DNA from: Gammaproteobacteria bacterium
GTDB lineage: Bacteria; Pseudomonadota; Gammaproteobacteria; HTCC5015
Direction: 5' to 3'
Length of the DNA: 64,000 nucleotides
Assembly (NCBI GenBank): GCA_013817245.1
Contig: JACDDA010000001.1
Coordinates: 186,001-250,000 of the forward strand
The translations under genes and the position numbers were made by a program. The notes under the pieces were generated by a model. The model saw only the letters and a program-made list of their open reading frames with translations. It searched no databases and had not been told where the DNA came from. Below are positions 7,550-18,651 of this stretch, one piece after another. Within the stretch, counting starts at the first letter, position 1. Each line of letters starts with the position of its first letter.

Positions 7550-8923
7550 TTATTTCACCACTTCATAACAAGGCGTATAACCTGAGCCGGGTAATTTCAT
7601 ACGTTGTTGTTTTATAAATGACTGCAGTAACGCATCCATTTTCTCCATAATGGCGCTATCGCCATGAATTTGAAATGGTCCGTGTTGCTGCACACGACGC
7701 ACGCCGTCTTCTTTAATATTGCCGGCTACGATGCCTGAAAACACACGACGCAAATTAACCGCTAATTGATAACGACCAATATCGGGATGCAGATTAAGTC
7801 CCGCCATTGCTTCATGAGTCGGAATAAAGGGTTTCTGAAAGGCATTATCAACGTGCAAATGCCAATTAAAATAAAATGCGTCTCCTTGCTCGCGGCGAAA
7901 CTGCACCACGCGTTCGACGCCCGCTTTTACTTCGGTGGCAACTTTTTGCGGATTTTGCACAATGATTTGATAACGCTGCCGAATATCCGAACCTAATACT
8001 GCCACTAAGAAATCATCTATTTGTTGAAAATATTCTTCACTCGCACGCGGGCCCGTAAAAATCAACGGGAAAGGTAAATCTTTATTTTCCGGATGCAACA
8101 AAATACCTAATAAATAAAAAATTTCTTCAGCAGTACCAACACCACCTGGAAATACTACGACCGCATGCGCTAAACGTACAAAAGCTTCAAGGCGTTTTTC
8201 AATATCGGGCATGATAATTAATTCATTCACCATCGGATTCGGAGATTCCGATGCAATAATGCCAGGCTCCGAAAGACCAATGTAACGTCCGCCACGCACA
8301 CGTTGTTTAAGATGGCCAATCGCAGCGCCCTTCATTGGGCCTTTCATCGCGCCTGCACCACAACCCGTACAGATGTGTAATTCACGTAAGCCCATTTCAT
8401 AACCGACTTCTTTGGTGTATTCATATTCTTCACGACTAATTGAATGTCCGCCCCAACAAACAACAACATCTGATCGTAAACGTGGTTTTAAAGCGCCGGA
8501 ATTGCGCAAAATATGAAAAACAAAATCTGTAATGCCGTTAGATGTTTCAAGATCGGCCGCGCGCCGATCTTGTTCGTGCCCTATATAAACAATATCGCGC
8601 AAAATAGAAAAAAGATGTTCGCGTACACCAAATACCATTTGGTCATCGACAAACGCATTGGCTGGTGCATTTAATACTTCGAGCTTGATACCCCGCTCTT
8701 GTTGAATAAGACGAATATCAAAATCCGCATACTCATTTAACACCGCTAAAGCATCGTCGGTTTCGCGTCCGCCATTCAACACCGCTAATGAACAACGCCG
8801 CCACAATTCATGCAAACCACTGTCACTCGCATCGCGCAAACGTGCAACTTCTTCACGCGATAAAATATCCAGGCTACCAACCGGTGAAACAATAGAGCTT
8901 ATTTTTTTTGTAAGCGTCAACAT
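7550..8923 (-). CDS. ppnN: Nucleotide 5'-monophosphate nucleosidase PpnN (YgdH, LOG family)
   Basis: A 457-residue cytosolic enzyme that cleaves purine and pyrimidine nucleoside monophosphates to base and ribose 5-phosphate. The central lysine-decarboxylase-like (LOG) domain carries 'CWGGHSISREEYEYTKEVG', 'CTGCGAGAMKGPMKGA' and the active-site motif 'PGGVGTAEE' (259-267). Flanking N- and C-terminal domains distinguish PpnN from short LOG proteins, and the length matches the E. coli protein. In E. coli PpnN is an effector of (p)ppGpp. It is a single gene here, separated from both neighbours by about 80-100 bp. Confidence 0.93.
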   Translation of the reverse strand: MLTLTKKISSIVSPVGSLDILSREEVARLRDASDSGLHELWRRCSLAVLNGGRETDDALAVLNEYADFDIRLIQQERGIKLEVLNAPANAFVDDQMVFGVREHLFSILRDIVYIGHEQDRRAADLETSNGITDFVFHILRNSGALKPRLRSDVVVCWGGHSISREEYEYTKEVGYEMGLRELHICTGCGAGAMKGPMKGAAIGHLKQRVRGGRYIGLSEPGIIASESPNPMVNELIIMPDIEKRLEAFVRLAHAVVVFPGGVGTAEEIFYLLGILLHPENKDLPFPLIFTGPRASEEYFQQIDDFLVAVLGSDIRQRYQIIVQNPQKVATEVKAGVERVVQFRREQGDAFYFNWHLHVDNAFQKPFIPTHEAMAGLNLHPDIGRYQLAVNLRRVFSGIVAGNIKEDGVRRVQQHGPFQIHGDSAIMEKMDALLQSFIKQQRMKLPGSGYTPCYEVVK

Positions 8924-9006
8924 ACATAGGATCCATCAAAGTGTTTAATAAAGTATACAGCGGCAAGCTTACATAAAAACTGACAATATTCGGTCAAATG
9001 CCGCCG

Positions 9007-10881
9007 TTAAGCACAAACTCTATTCCGCCCTAATTGTTTAGCGCGGTATAAAGCATCATCCGCCTGGCGAATTAATTCTTTGTATTCACTCACCGAATGT
9101 TCGGGGATGTATACAGCTAAACCTAAACTAGCAGTCAACTGCGCTTGCGGATATTTAGCCATATCAATATTTTCTATCGCTTCACGTAAGCGTTCCGCAA
9201 TTTTTAAACCTTCATCTAAATCAGTGTGCGACAAAGACAAAATAAATTCTTCGCCGCTATAACGTGCGCCTAAATCACCTTCCCGCAAATGATCAGATAA
9301 AACATCACCTACGGCGATCAACGCTGCATCACCTGCATGATGACCATACAAATCATTAACCCGCTTAAAATGATCCATATCCAGCAATATTAAACACAAT
9401 GGATATCGATAACGCTGCGCTACTGACAAACTAGTTTGCAGTTGCTGCACAAAAGCGCGGTGATTTAATAAATTGGTCAAACTATCGCGCGACGCCAAGA
9501 TGGTTAATAAAGTATTAGTTTTTTCTAATTCTTGACTAATTTGTTCGGCAGTATCTTTAGCATCTTGAAGCTCGCGCGTGCGCCGCGCCACTTTCCGCTC
9601 CAATTCTTGATTGTGCTCAATCGTTTGTTTATGCAGCTGTTTGTCTGCAAACATTTTATCTTCTTGCAAAACATGCATACGATCTGCGATGGCTAACGAT
9701 AACAAAATAACTTCTAAGGCTGAACCTACTTGCAGCGCGTGCGAAGTCAGGGCATTACGTGGAATCAAACCAAAATACATTAAACAATTAATCGCAATAC
9801 CTAACAAGAAACCAAACCAGGCCAAAAAGAAATAACGCGCAGGTCGATAACCTTGGCGCAACACCAGCACCGCCGCTGTCATAATGGTGCAGGCCAAAGA
9901 AAACGCCAACAAAGTAACGATGTTAGTGCCTACGGTATAACTTACCAAAACCGTCACACCCACGCTTAGCAAACACAAATACATCAAAATTGCCATGCAG
10001 CGGTCTAGTCTAGGCAACAAATGCGGCGTCGTTAAAAAGCGTCGCGCAAAATCAAACGCAAAAAAACTTACCACGCCTAATAAAATAGTCGGCGCTTGGC
10101 TTGCCCACCAGGGCCAATAAGGCCAGAGATATTCATAAGAAAATCCATTTAAAGTGGCTTGCACTAAACAAAACGTAGTTATGTAACATACATAAGCTAA
10201 ATAAATACGGTCGCGCACATACAAATACAAAAACAAATTATACAAAGCCATCACTAAAATAATGCCGTAATACAAACCATAGACAAGGCTATGATCTTTA
10301 GCGGTTTTTAAATAATCGATTTGTCGCCAGATTTTTAATGGCGCTTGATTAGCACCTTCTGATTCAAAGCGTAAATAAAATGTAGTGGGTTCAATTATTT
10401 GTTCAGGCAGTGGAAATAAGAAAAAACGATGCTCAATAGGTCTGGCACTAAAAGGTAATTTATCGCCCGCACGCTGGTGAACATTTTGGATGTGATTATT
10501 GTTTTTATACACATAATAAAAATCCACATAATCTAATAAAGGAAAAGCCACTTCGAATAATAAATTTTCATTATCGTAAGGTGCGAGCGTAAAACGCGCC
10601 CAATGCACCGAAGTCGAATAACCGAAATTCAACTGATCCGTGTCAGATACTACAAATCGATTAGCTGCCGCGCCATTCGTCACATCGTCCAGCGTTAACT
10701 TGCCGCTAGGATCTTCTAACACTTCCACCACATTTGCTAACGATATGGCTGCATGCGGGGCTGCGGCAATATTTAATTCTGTAACAGCCCCCACACTGAA
10801 GGGCCAGCACAGGCAAAACAGCGTAATAATTCGCAACAGGTTCATGCGGTTATTTTTAAAGCCACAAATAAAATGCCGCAA
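9007..10881 (-). CDS. 7TMR-DISM sensor diguanylate cyclase
   Basis: A 624-residue membrane protein. A signal peptide (best start may be the ATG at 10845, MNLLRIITLFCLCW) precedes a periplasmic 7TMR-DISM extracellular domain (about 40-185), seven transmembrane helices (about 200-400), a coiled coil (about 400-455) and a GGDEF domain. The catalytic motif reads SGEEF (542-546), a variant compatible with activity. REGD at 533-536 is a canonical RxxD product-inhibition site five residues before it. It should make cyclic di-GMP in response to an unknown periplasmic ligand, and may oppose the phosphodiesterase encoded 2 kb away. Confidence 0.92.
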   Translation of the reverse strand: MRHFICGFKNNRMNLLRIITLFCLCWPFSVGAVTELNIAAAPHAAISLANVVEVLEDPSGKLTLDDVTNGAAANRFVVSDTDQLNFGYSTSVHWARFTLAPYDNENLLFEVAFPLLDYVDFYYVYKNNNHIQNVHQRAGDKLPFSARPIEHRFFLFPLPEQIIEPTTFYLRFESEGANQAPLKIWRQIDYLKTAKDHSLVYGLYYGIILVMALYNLFLYLYVRDRIYLAYVCYITTFCLVQATLNGFSYEYLWPYWPWWASQAPTILLGVVSFFAFDFARRFLTTPHLLPRLDRCMAILMYLCLLSVGVTVLVSYTVGTNIVTLLAFSLACTIMTAAVLVLRQGYRPARYFFLAWFGFLLGIAINCLMYFGLIPRNALTSHALQVGSALEVILLSLAIADRMHVLQEDKMFADKQLHKQTIEHNQELERKVARRTRELQDAKDTAEQISQELEKTNTLLTILASRDSLTNLLNHRAFVQQLQTSLSVAQRYRYPLCLILLDMDHFKRVNDLYGHHAGDAALIAVGDVLSDHLREGDLGARYSGEEFILSLSHTDLDEGLKIAERLREAIENIDMAKYPQAQLTASLGLAVYIPEHSVSEYKELIRQADDALYRAKQLGRNRVCA

Positions 10882-10955
10882 ACAGCCTAGTGCCCAACAA
10901 TGCGGCGCCTATAATAATTAAAAACTGTGCTGTCACGCTCGTCCGCTCCCTTTTA

Positions 10956-11007
10956 TGAAAAAATAGTTTGCTAAGATTTATTTTAGCTATCCCAGCAAAC
11001 TATTTAG
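10956..11007 (-). terminator. Probable terminator after thiC
   Basis: Perfect 12-bp arms AAATAGTTTGCT (10961-10972) and AGCAAACTATTT (10994-11005) flank a 21-nt loop. On the minus strand a T-run follows, just after the thiC stop codon at 11011. The long loop makes it weaker than a canonical terminator. Confidence 0.6.
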
Positions 11008-11010
11008 CTC

Positions 11011-12953
<1,943 letters not shown>

Positions 12954-12977
12954 AGATGAGCACTGGGAAAGTACTGC

Positions 12978-13062
12978 AGCTTCCCTCCGCCAGCATAAAC
13001 TGGTTCAGGTTCAAAGGGTTTGAGTCTCAGCCCGCTCCGTAAACGGCGGGGCACCCCTAGCT
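12978..13062 (-). promoter_or_regulatory. TPP riboswitch (THI element)
   Basis: The minus strand carries the conserved THI-box blocks in order: AGGGGTGC, a variable stem, GGGCTGAGA, ACCCTTTGAACCTGA, a short P3-like stem, and GGCGGAGGGAAG. It lies about 75 bp upstream of thiC. Binding of thiamine pyrophosphate should favour the ribosome-site-masking fold. Confidence 0.96.
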
Positions 13063-13228
13063 TGTAGCGTGCTCAGGGTAGGTAATTTACCTGCGCAATG
13101 CAAGGTTAATTCAATCTAAAGGATCCGCTTGCGCAGCCGCAAAACTGTCCATGGATAAGCATATGTCGACGATGTCTAGTGAATCGAACGGCACATGTGT
13201 TGTTAAATAAAAGCACAGGGAATTGTCT

Positions 13229-14614
13229 ATGGCTCACCTAACGGAACGCAACAACCGAATTTTGATTATTGACGATAATCTGGATATTCATAATGTATTT
13301 CATAAAGTACTTAACCAGCGAGATGATAAAGGGTTAGAGCTAGCGGCTGCCGAAGCCGCATTATTTGATGATTCGCCTACTCACACCGCTTCTGCGTTCA
13401 AATATGAATTCGAATTAAGTGATGCGCATCAAGGCCAAGAAGGCTTTGAAATGGTGAAACGCGCTCATGAAACGGGATTGCCGTATGCCTTAGCGTTTGT
13501 AGATATGCGCATGCCCCCTGGCTGGGATGGACTTGAGACGATTGAAAAACTGTGGAGTGTGGATCCTGATTTACAAGTGGTTATTTGTTCAGCCTATTCT
13601 GATCATACCTGGCATGATATTTCGCATCGTTTAAATCAAGATAATAAATTACTTATTTTACAAAAACCCTTCGACAACATTGAAATCATTCAAGCCGCGC
13701 ATTCTTTAACTGAAAAATGGGCGCAACAAAAAGAAGAACGTTTACATTTAGAGGTGTTCAATAGCGTTGTCAAAGAACAACATGATTTATTAGAACAAAC
13801 CACTCAAGCATTAGCCGAGCAAAAAATCCAACAAACCAAAATCGAAGATAGCTTAATTGTTGCGCACAAACTCCGAACCTTAGGTCAAGTACAAGCGGGC
13901 GTATGTCGGGAAACCGGCACGCATTTGCATTATCTACTCAAAAACTTACAAGGTTTACAACATGATGTAGAACACATGAGCATCGAATCTGCCAATGAAA
14001 ATGCCGCACTAAAAACCCAAATGGATGCCAGCGTGCGCACCAGTTTATCAACTACGCGTTCAGCACTTACGTTAGTAGAGGCCTTACTCAGTTTTGATCA
14101 AAGCGATATTGTGATAGAAACTGAAACCGATATTAACGCGATGATTCAACGTCTATTAGCGGTTATCAAAAATGACTGTGAATATATCGCCACTTTGCGC
14201 ACGCAATTCGCTGAATTGCCCTTGGTGTATTGCAACGTCGGTGATATCGCCCATGTTTTATTAAATCTATTATCTAACGCCCGGCATGCGATCGCGGTGA
14301 GCGAAGCGTCGTTAAACAGCAATGAATCCAGCGAAATCGTCATTAGCACTAGCTATCAGAACAATCATGTTTTAATCAGTGTGTGCGACAGTGGTGATGG
14401 CGTACCCAAAAACATCGCCGACAAAATCTTTGAACCTTTTTTTACCACCAAGGCACGCGGCAAAGGCATAGGTCTGGGCTTAACCATCGCTCGCGATATC
14501 ATCATGAACGATCATGGGGGTGCGCTCTATTTTGCGAACAATGCCGATGCCGGCGCTACCTTCACTATCAGCCTACCGGTTGATCCACGTTTAGCTGCAA
14601 CGCTCGCACATTAG
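13229..14614 (+). CDS. Response-regulator/histidine-kinase-like protein lacking the phosphoacceptor His
   Basis: A 461-residue cytosolic protein from the ATG at 13229 (AGGG about 8 nt upstream; a TTG at 13223 would add two residues). Residues 10-160 form a receiver domain: acidic pair D15/D16, phosphoacceptor D92 ('FVDMRMPPGWDG'), S121 and K147. A coiled coil follows (about 165-215). The HisKA-like segment 'LGQVQAGVCRETGTHLHYL' aligns with the usual 'GxxAHExNxPL' H-box but has R227 in place of histidine. The HATPase domain is intact: N350 ('NLLSNARHAI'), D387 ('VCDSGDG'), 'FEPFFTTK' and GKGIGLGL (411-418). Autophosphorylation at the normal site is impossible, so it may work as a phosphorylation-gated ATPase or partner protein. 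Confidence 0.85.
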   Translation: MAHLTERNNRILIIDDNLDIHNVFHKVLNQRDDKGLELAAAEAALFDDSPTHTASAFKYEFELSDAHQGQEGFEMVKRAHETGLPYALAFVDMRMPPGWDGLETIEKLWSVDPDLQVVICSAYSDHTWHDISHRLNQDNKLLILQKPFDNIEIIQAAHSLTEKWAQQKEERLHLEVFNSVVKEQHDLLEQTTQALAEQKIQQTKIEDSLIVAHKLRTLGQVQAGVCRETGTHLHYLLKNLQGLQHDVEHMSIESANENAALKTQMDASVRTSLSTTRSALTLVEALLSFDQSDIVIETETDINAMIQRLLAVIKNDCEYIATLRTQFAELPLVYCNVGDIAHVLLNLLSNARHAIAVSEASLNSNESSEIVISTSYQNNHVLISVCDSGDGVPKNIADKIFEPFFTTKARGKGIGLGLTIARDIIMNDHGGALYFANNADAGATFTISLPVDPRLAATLAH

Positions 14615-14724
14615 ACAAATCTGTCGCAAATCGGCGTGTTCCTGACCGCACGCCATTCCTCTATTCATTCGTAGTCTTTTCCTGCGTTTTCGCTTAGGCA
14701 TGCCTCAACCTATAAAAGGAGTCA

Positions 14725-14733
14725 TGCTAGAAT
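14725..14733 (+). promoter_or_regulatory. Extended -10 promoter candidate for rhodanese-tolC-lpxL-waaA genes
   Basis: TGCTAGAAT is an extended -10 element (TGn plus TAGAAT) about 40 bp before the rhodanese start. No good -35 was seen, which extended -10 promoters can tolerate. Confidence 0.4.
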
Positions 14734-14771
14734 GCCCGAGCTTTTAATCTTGCCAGCGATCGTTATATATA

Positions 14772-15086
14772 ATGGAACAACTTTCAGTACAGACGCTCCA
14801 ACAACAACTCAATAATGTGACCGCACCATTAGTGCTGGATGTGCGCGAAGCCAGCGAATGGGCCATTTGTCATATTGAAGGTGCTCTCCATATACCGATG
14901 GGTGAAATCACCCGCCGGTATCAAGAGTTACCGGACGATCTGCCGATTGTGGTGATGTGTCACCACGGCATGCGTAGCCTGCAAGTCGCGCACTATTTGC
15001 AACAACAAGGTTTCAATGTTGCTAATTTAGCCGGTGGCATCGACGCCTGGGCACAAGAAATTGATGCTCAGATGACGCGCTATTAA
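14772..15086 (+). CDS. Single-domain rhodanese-like sulfurtransferase
   Basis: A 104-residue rhodanese domain similar in size to GlpE. The active-site loop 'VMCHHGMRSL' contains the catalytic C63 and the conserved arginine. 'LVLDVREASEWAICHIEGALHIPMGEI' is the typical N-terminal half and 'NLAGGIDAWA' the C-terminal signature. It may transfer sulfane sulfur to thiols or proteins; the physiological acceptor is unknown. It is the first gene of a tightly spaced run with tolC, the acyltransferase gene and waaA. Confidence 0.9.
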   Translation: MEQLSVQTLQQQLNNVTAPLVLDVREASEWAICHIEGALHIPMGEITRRYQELPDDLPIVVMCHHGMRSLQVAHYLQQQGFNVANLAGGIDAWAQEIDAQMTRY

Positions 15087-15113
15087 ATATTTTATAAATT
15101 GGATACTTTTATC

Positions 15114-16463
15114 ATGCCAAAAAAAATACTTCCTTTACGAACTTTATTATTAATAAGTGTTGGTTTTATCAACAGCGTCGGCATAAGTCCAATGTTGCAC
15201 GCTGCTGATTTATTACAGGTGTATCAAGACGGCTTACAAGAGAATCCTTCTTTGTTAGCAGCCAAAGCTCAATTTAATGTAATTAGTGAAAACGTTACAC
15301 AAAGTCGCGCGGCTTTATTGCCTCAAATCTCAGGTAACGTCAATATTTCGCGCGGCACTACTGATGTAACAAGCAGCGACAGCAGCTTCATTACTACAGG
15401 CTCTAGAGATACTGAAAGCCAAGGTTATAATTTAAATTTAAATCAATCATTGTATAACCGCGCTTATTGGGAACGCTTGCGTCAAAGCAAGGCTAGCAAT
15501 GCACAAGCTGAACTTGAATATCGCTTAACAGAACAAGAACTTATTATTACTGCAACCGAAGCCTATTTTGCGGTATTAAGCGCCCAAGATAATGTGGAGT
15601 TCGCCAACTCTGAGCTTAAAAGTGTAGGCAAACAATTAGAATTATCTAAACAACGCTACAATGTTGGTTTAATTCCGATCACTGACGTTAAAGAATCACA
15701 ATCCGAATACGATCGCGCCACTGCTGCTAAAATTCAAGCGGACAATCAATTTGCAAGTTACATTGAAGCATTGTGGGTGCTGACGCGTCAGTACTACGAT
15801 GGTTTAGCGAATCTTTCAGAGAACGTGCCCCTCCTCGATCCAGAACCTGCTGATAAACAAGCGTGGGTTGATAATGCATTAAAAAATAATTTATCCCTAC
15901 TTGCCAACCAATTTGCTCTTGATGCCGCCGAACATGACATCAATCAAACGCGCGCAGAACATTATCCAACGTTAGATTTAATTGCCCAACACGATTACAG
16001 CGATTCCGAAGGCGGCAGCTTCGGCGGCAGCGAGCAAACCCAAGATAGTCTAATGTTGCAACTCCATGTTCCTATCTATTCTGGGGGTGCAACCTCTTCG
16101 CGTGTTCGTCAATCGGTTTATCGCAGTGAAGCATTACGACAACAAGCAGAAGACACTCGACGCCGAGTGATTCGCCAAACCCGTGATGCCTATTTAAATG
16201 TATCGGCTGGTATTGCCCGGGTAAACGCACTGAAACAATCCATGATCTCAACCCAAGCGGCGTATGACGCGACCAACGTTGGCTTCAGAGTAGGTACCCG
16301 TAATACTACCGAAGTATTACGCTCATTACGCGATACGTTCGGCGCCAAACGTGATTACGCACAAGCTCGTTATGAATACGTATTAAATCATCTGCGTTTA
16401 AAACAAGCAGTGGGCACTTTATCAATTGCCGATTTACAACTCATTAATCAGTGGATGAAATAA
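15114..16463 (+). CDS. tolC: TolC-family outer-membrane channel protein
   Basis: About 450 residues from the ATG at 15114; a TTG at 15099 would add five. A signal peptide ends near 'MLHAADLLQVY', the usual mature start of TolC homologues. Two structural repeats are visible, each with long helical stretches ('ALLPQISGNVNISRG', 'HYPTLDLIAQHDYSDSEGG') and the end-of-repeat motif 'NVGLIPITDVKES' / 'RVGTRNTTEVLRS'. It forms the trimeric outer-membrane duct for type I secretion and RND efflux. No inner-membrane partner is encoded nearby. Confidence 0.93.
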   Translation: MPKKILPLRTLLLISVGFINSVGISPMLHAADLLQVYQDGLQENPSLLAAKAQFNVISENVTQSRAALLPQISGNVNISRGTTDVTSSDSSFITTGSRDTESQGYNLNLNQSLYNRAYWERLRQSKASNAQAELEYRLTEQELIITATEAYFAVLSAQDNVEFANSELKSVGKQLELSKQRYNVGLIPITDVKESQSEYDRATAAKIQADNQFASYIEALWVLTRQYYDGLANLSENVPLLDPEPADKQAWVDNALKNNLSLLANQFALDAAEHDINQTRAEHYPTLDLIAQHDYSDSEGGSFGGSEQTQDSLMLQLHVPIYSGGATSSRVRQSVYRSEALRQQAEDTRRRVIRQTRDAYLNVSAGIARVNALKQSMISTQAAYDATNVGFRVGTRNTTEVLRSLRDTFGAKRDYAQARYEYVLNHLRLKQAVGTLSIADLQLINQWMK

Positions 16464-16466
16464 TCC

Positions 16467-17381
16467 ATGCAGCAAACAATAACACTGCGGCAAGCACTAA
16501 GTCCTCGATACATTGTTGTTTGGTTATGGATTGGCATCGCACGCGCAATTACTTATCTGCCCTTACGCTTACAAATCTGGTTAGGCAAGATTATTGGTCG
16601 CTTATTTTATTATATTGCGCATAGTCGTCGTCGTGTAGGACGCATTAATTTAAAACTATGTTTCCCCGAAGTAGATGAAAAAATCCGTGCCGATTGGTTA
16701 TACCGTTGTTTTGAAAACATAGGCATTGCCTTAATGGAAACCAGCTTAGCGTGGTGGGGAAACGAACAGCGCTTTCAGTCATTGGGACACATTGAAGGCT
16801 TAGAACATATCGAGGCCGCAAAAAAAAGTGGTCGTCCTATTATGTTTTTAAGTTGCCATATGACTTGCACCGAAATCAGTGGCCGTTTTTTACGCCCTCA
16901 CGCTAACATTCAAGTCATGTATAAAAAATCTAAAAATGCATTATTTGAACGCATTATGCTAAAAGCACGTAGTGATCTATATAAAGATGTCATCAATAGT
17001 AAAAATACGAGAGGCCTTATTAAGGGCTTACGAAATGGTTTAATCAGTTGGTATGCTCCTGACCAAAACTTCGGCCATCATGACACCGTATTTGCGCCAT
17101 TTTTTGGCGTACAAGCAACAACGTTGACCGCTACTGCGCGCATGGCGCAACTTACCAACGCGATTATTTTGCCGTTTTTTCCCTATCGCACGTCAGACGC
17201 GCCTTATTATAAAGTTGTGGTGCATCCACCCGTTGAAAACTTTCCTACTGGCGACGATGTTATTGATGCAGCTACCACTAATCTAATCATGGAACGTGCT
17301 ATTCGTCTCGCACCCGAACAATACCTATGGACGCATAAACGTTTTAAAACCCGCCCTGCTGGCGAACCGAATATTTATTAA
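16467..17381 (+). CDS. Lipid A biosynthesis lauroyl/myristoyl acyltransferase (LpxL/HtrB-like)
   Basis: A 304-residue inner-membrane acyltransferase. The catalytic H-x4-E motif is H131 to E136 in 'LSCHMTCTEISGR'. 'NLKLCFPEVDE', 'WYAPDQNFG' and 'VFAPFFGVQATT' are family blocks. It should add a secondary acyl chain to Kdo-lipid A; LpxL versus LpxM cannot be separated here. It starts three bases after tolC and ends three bases before waaA, so it follows the Kdo-transfer pathway genes closely. Confidence 0.9.
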   Translation: MQQTITLRQALSPRYIVVWLWIGIARAITYLPLRLQIWLGKIIGRLFYYIAHSRRRVGRINLKLCFPEVDEKIRADWLYRCFENIGIALMETSLAWWGNEQRFQSLGHIEGLEHIEAAKKSGRPIMFLSCHMTCTEISGRFLRPHANIQVMYKKSKNALFERIMLKARSDLYKDVINSKNTRGLIKGLRNGLISWYAPDQNFGHHDTVFAPFFGVQATTLTATARMAQLTNAIILPFFPYRTSDAPYYKVVVHPPVENFPTGDDVIDAATTNLIMERAIRLAPEQYLWTHKRFKTRPAGEPNIY

Positions 17382-17384
17382 TTA

Positions 17385-18629
17385 ATGACAGCTCCCGCAT
17401 TGCAACGTCCACTCTTCTGGTATCGAACGTTGTTATGCTTACTTAGCCCCATTGTTTTTTTATTCACACTGCGAGAAATTTATCGCCGCCAAGGCGGCTG
17501 GCAGTATTTACGCGAACGTTACGGTTTTTATCGTCATAGCAACATCAACGCCATTTGGATACACGCCGCTTCAGTAGGCGAATGGCAAGCCGCAAAACCT
17601 TTAGTAAAAATCATTCAGCAGCAACACCCACAACAACACATACTCATCACCACCAATACCGCTACCGCTGCGCGCTTAGTTAAAACTCACCCCGCCTATG
17701 GCATGACCTTAAGCCATGCGTTTTGCCCATTAGATTATCCACGCGCTATTAAGCGATTTCTAAAAAACTTCCAACCACGCTGCGCTTTAATGATGGAAAC
17801 CGAATTGTGGCCAAATTTATTTGGCGCGATTAAGCAAGCCAATATACCACTGGCTATCTTAAACGCTCGTTTAAGCGCGTGCAGTATAAACCTGCAACAC
17901 GCCATTCAAAAAATCGCCGTTATGAATGTAGATAAAATCTATGCACGCGCAGATGCAGAAGCCGAACGCTATCTAGCCTTAGGCGTTGCCGCAGAAAAAA
18001 TTCAGATCATGGGTAATTTAAAGTTTTCGCTGCACCTCGAAAAGAATTATCCAAATTTTATTCCAGAACGTACTTATTATTTAGCCGCGTCTACACATGC
18101 AGGCGAAGAACGCATCATCGTTGACGCGTGGCGTCATCTAACGCCACGGCCTTTGTTAGTCATTGCACCCCGACATCCGGAACGGCGCCACGACATCTCG
18201 CGCGAATTAAAAGAATTTAATATTGCCGTGCGCAGCCAGAAAGACATAATCACGGAGCAGACCGATATTTATTTAGCGGATACCTTAGGCGAACTCATGG
18301 CTTTGTATGCGCATAGCGATTTAGTCATTGTGGGTGGTAGCTTTGTAAACATTGGCGGGCATAATATTTTAGAACCCGCGGCCTTAAGCAAAACCATTAT
18401 TACCGGGCCGTACATGCAAAATTTCTCAGAAGAATTAACCTTACTAAAAAACCAGCAAGCCATCTTTCAGGTAAGCGCTCTACAACTACCGACATTATTA
18501 CAAGAAATTTATGCGCAACCACAAAACGTAGCAACAACCGGTCAACGCGCTCAACAATGCTGTCAGTCATATACCCACATAGCAGAACATTACTATCAGC
18601 AACTCAAACACGATCAACTAGTAAACTAA
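17385..18629 (+). CDS. waaA: 3-deoxy-D-manno-octulosonic acid transferase WaaA (KdtA)
   Basis: A 414-residue GT30 enzyme that transfers Kdo from CMP-Kdo to lipid IVA on the cytoplasmic face of the inner membrane. An N-terminal anchor (about 14-28) is followed by 'IWIHAASVGEWQAA' with the catalytic Glu (about E66), 'METELWPNLF', 'NARLS', 'APRHPERR' and 'GGSFVNIGGHNILEPA'. Whether it adds one or two Kdo residues cannot be read from sequence. The kdkA and OpsX-like genes in the window would fit a single, phosphorylated Kdo. Confidence 0.95.
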   Translation: MTAPALQRPLFWYRTLLCLLSPIVFLFTLREIYRRQGGWQYLRERYGFYRHSNINAIWIHAASVGEWQAAKPLVKIIQQQHPQQHILITTNTATAARLVKTHPAYGMTLSHAFCPLDYPRAIKRFLKNFQPRCALMMETELWPNLFGAIKQANIPLAILNARLSACSINLQHAIQKIAVMNVDKIYARADAEAERYLALGVAAEKIQIMGNLKFSLHLEKNYPNFIPERTYYLAASTHAGEERIIVDAWRHLTPRPLLVIAPRHPERRHDISRELKEFNIAVRSQKDIITEQTDIYLADTLGELMALYAHSDLVIVGGSFVNIGGHNILEPAALSKTIITGPYMQNFSEELTLLKNQQAIFQVSALQLPTLLQEIYAQPQNVATTGQRAQQCCQSYTHIAEHYYQQLKHDQLVN

Positions 18630-18651
18630 TTCTTATATTTAAAAAAATTAT

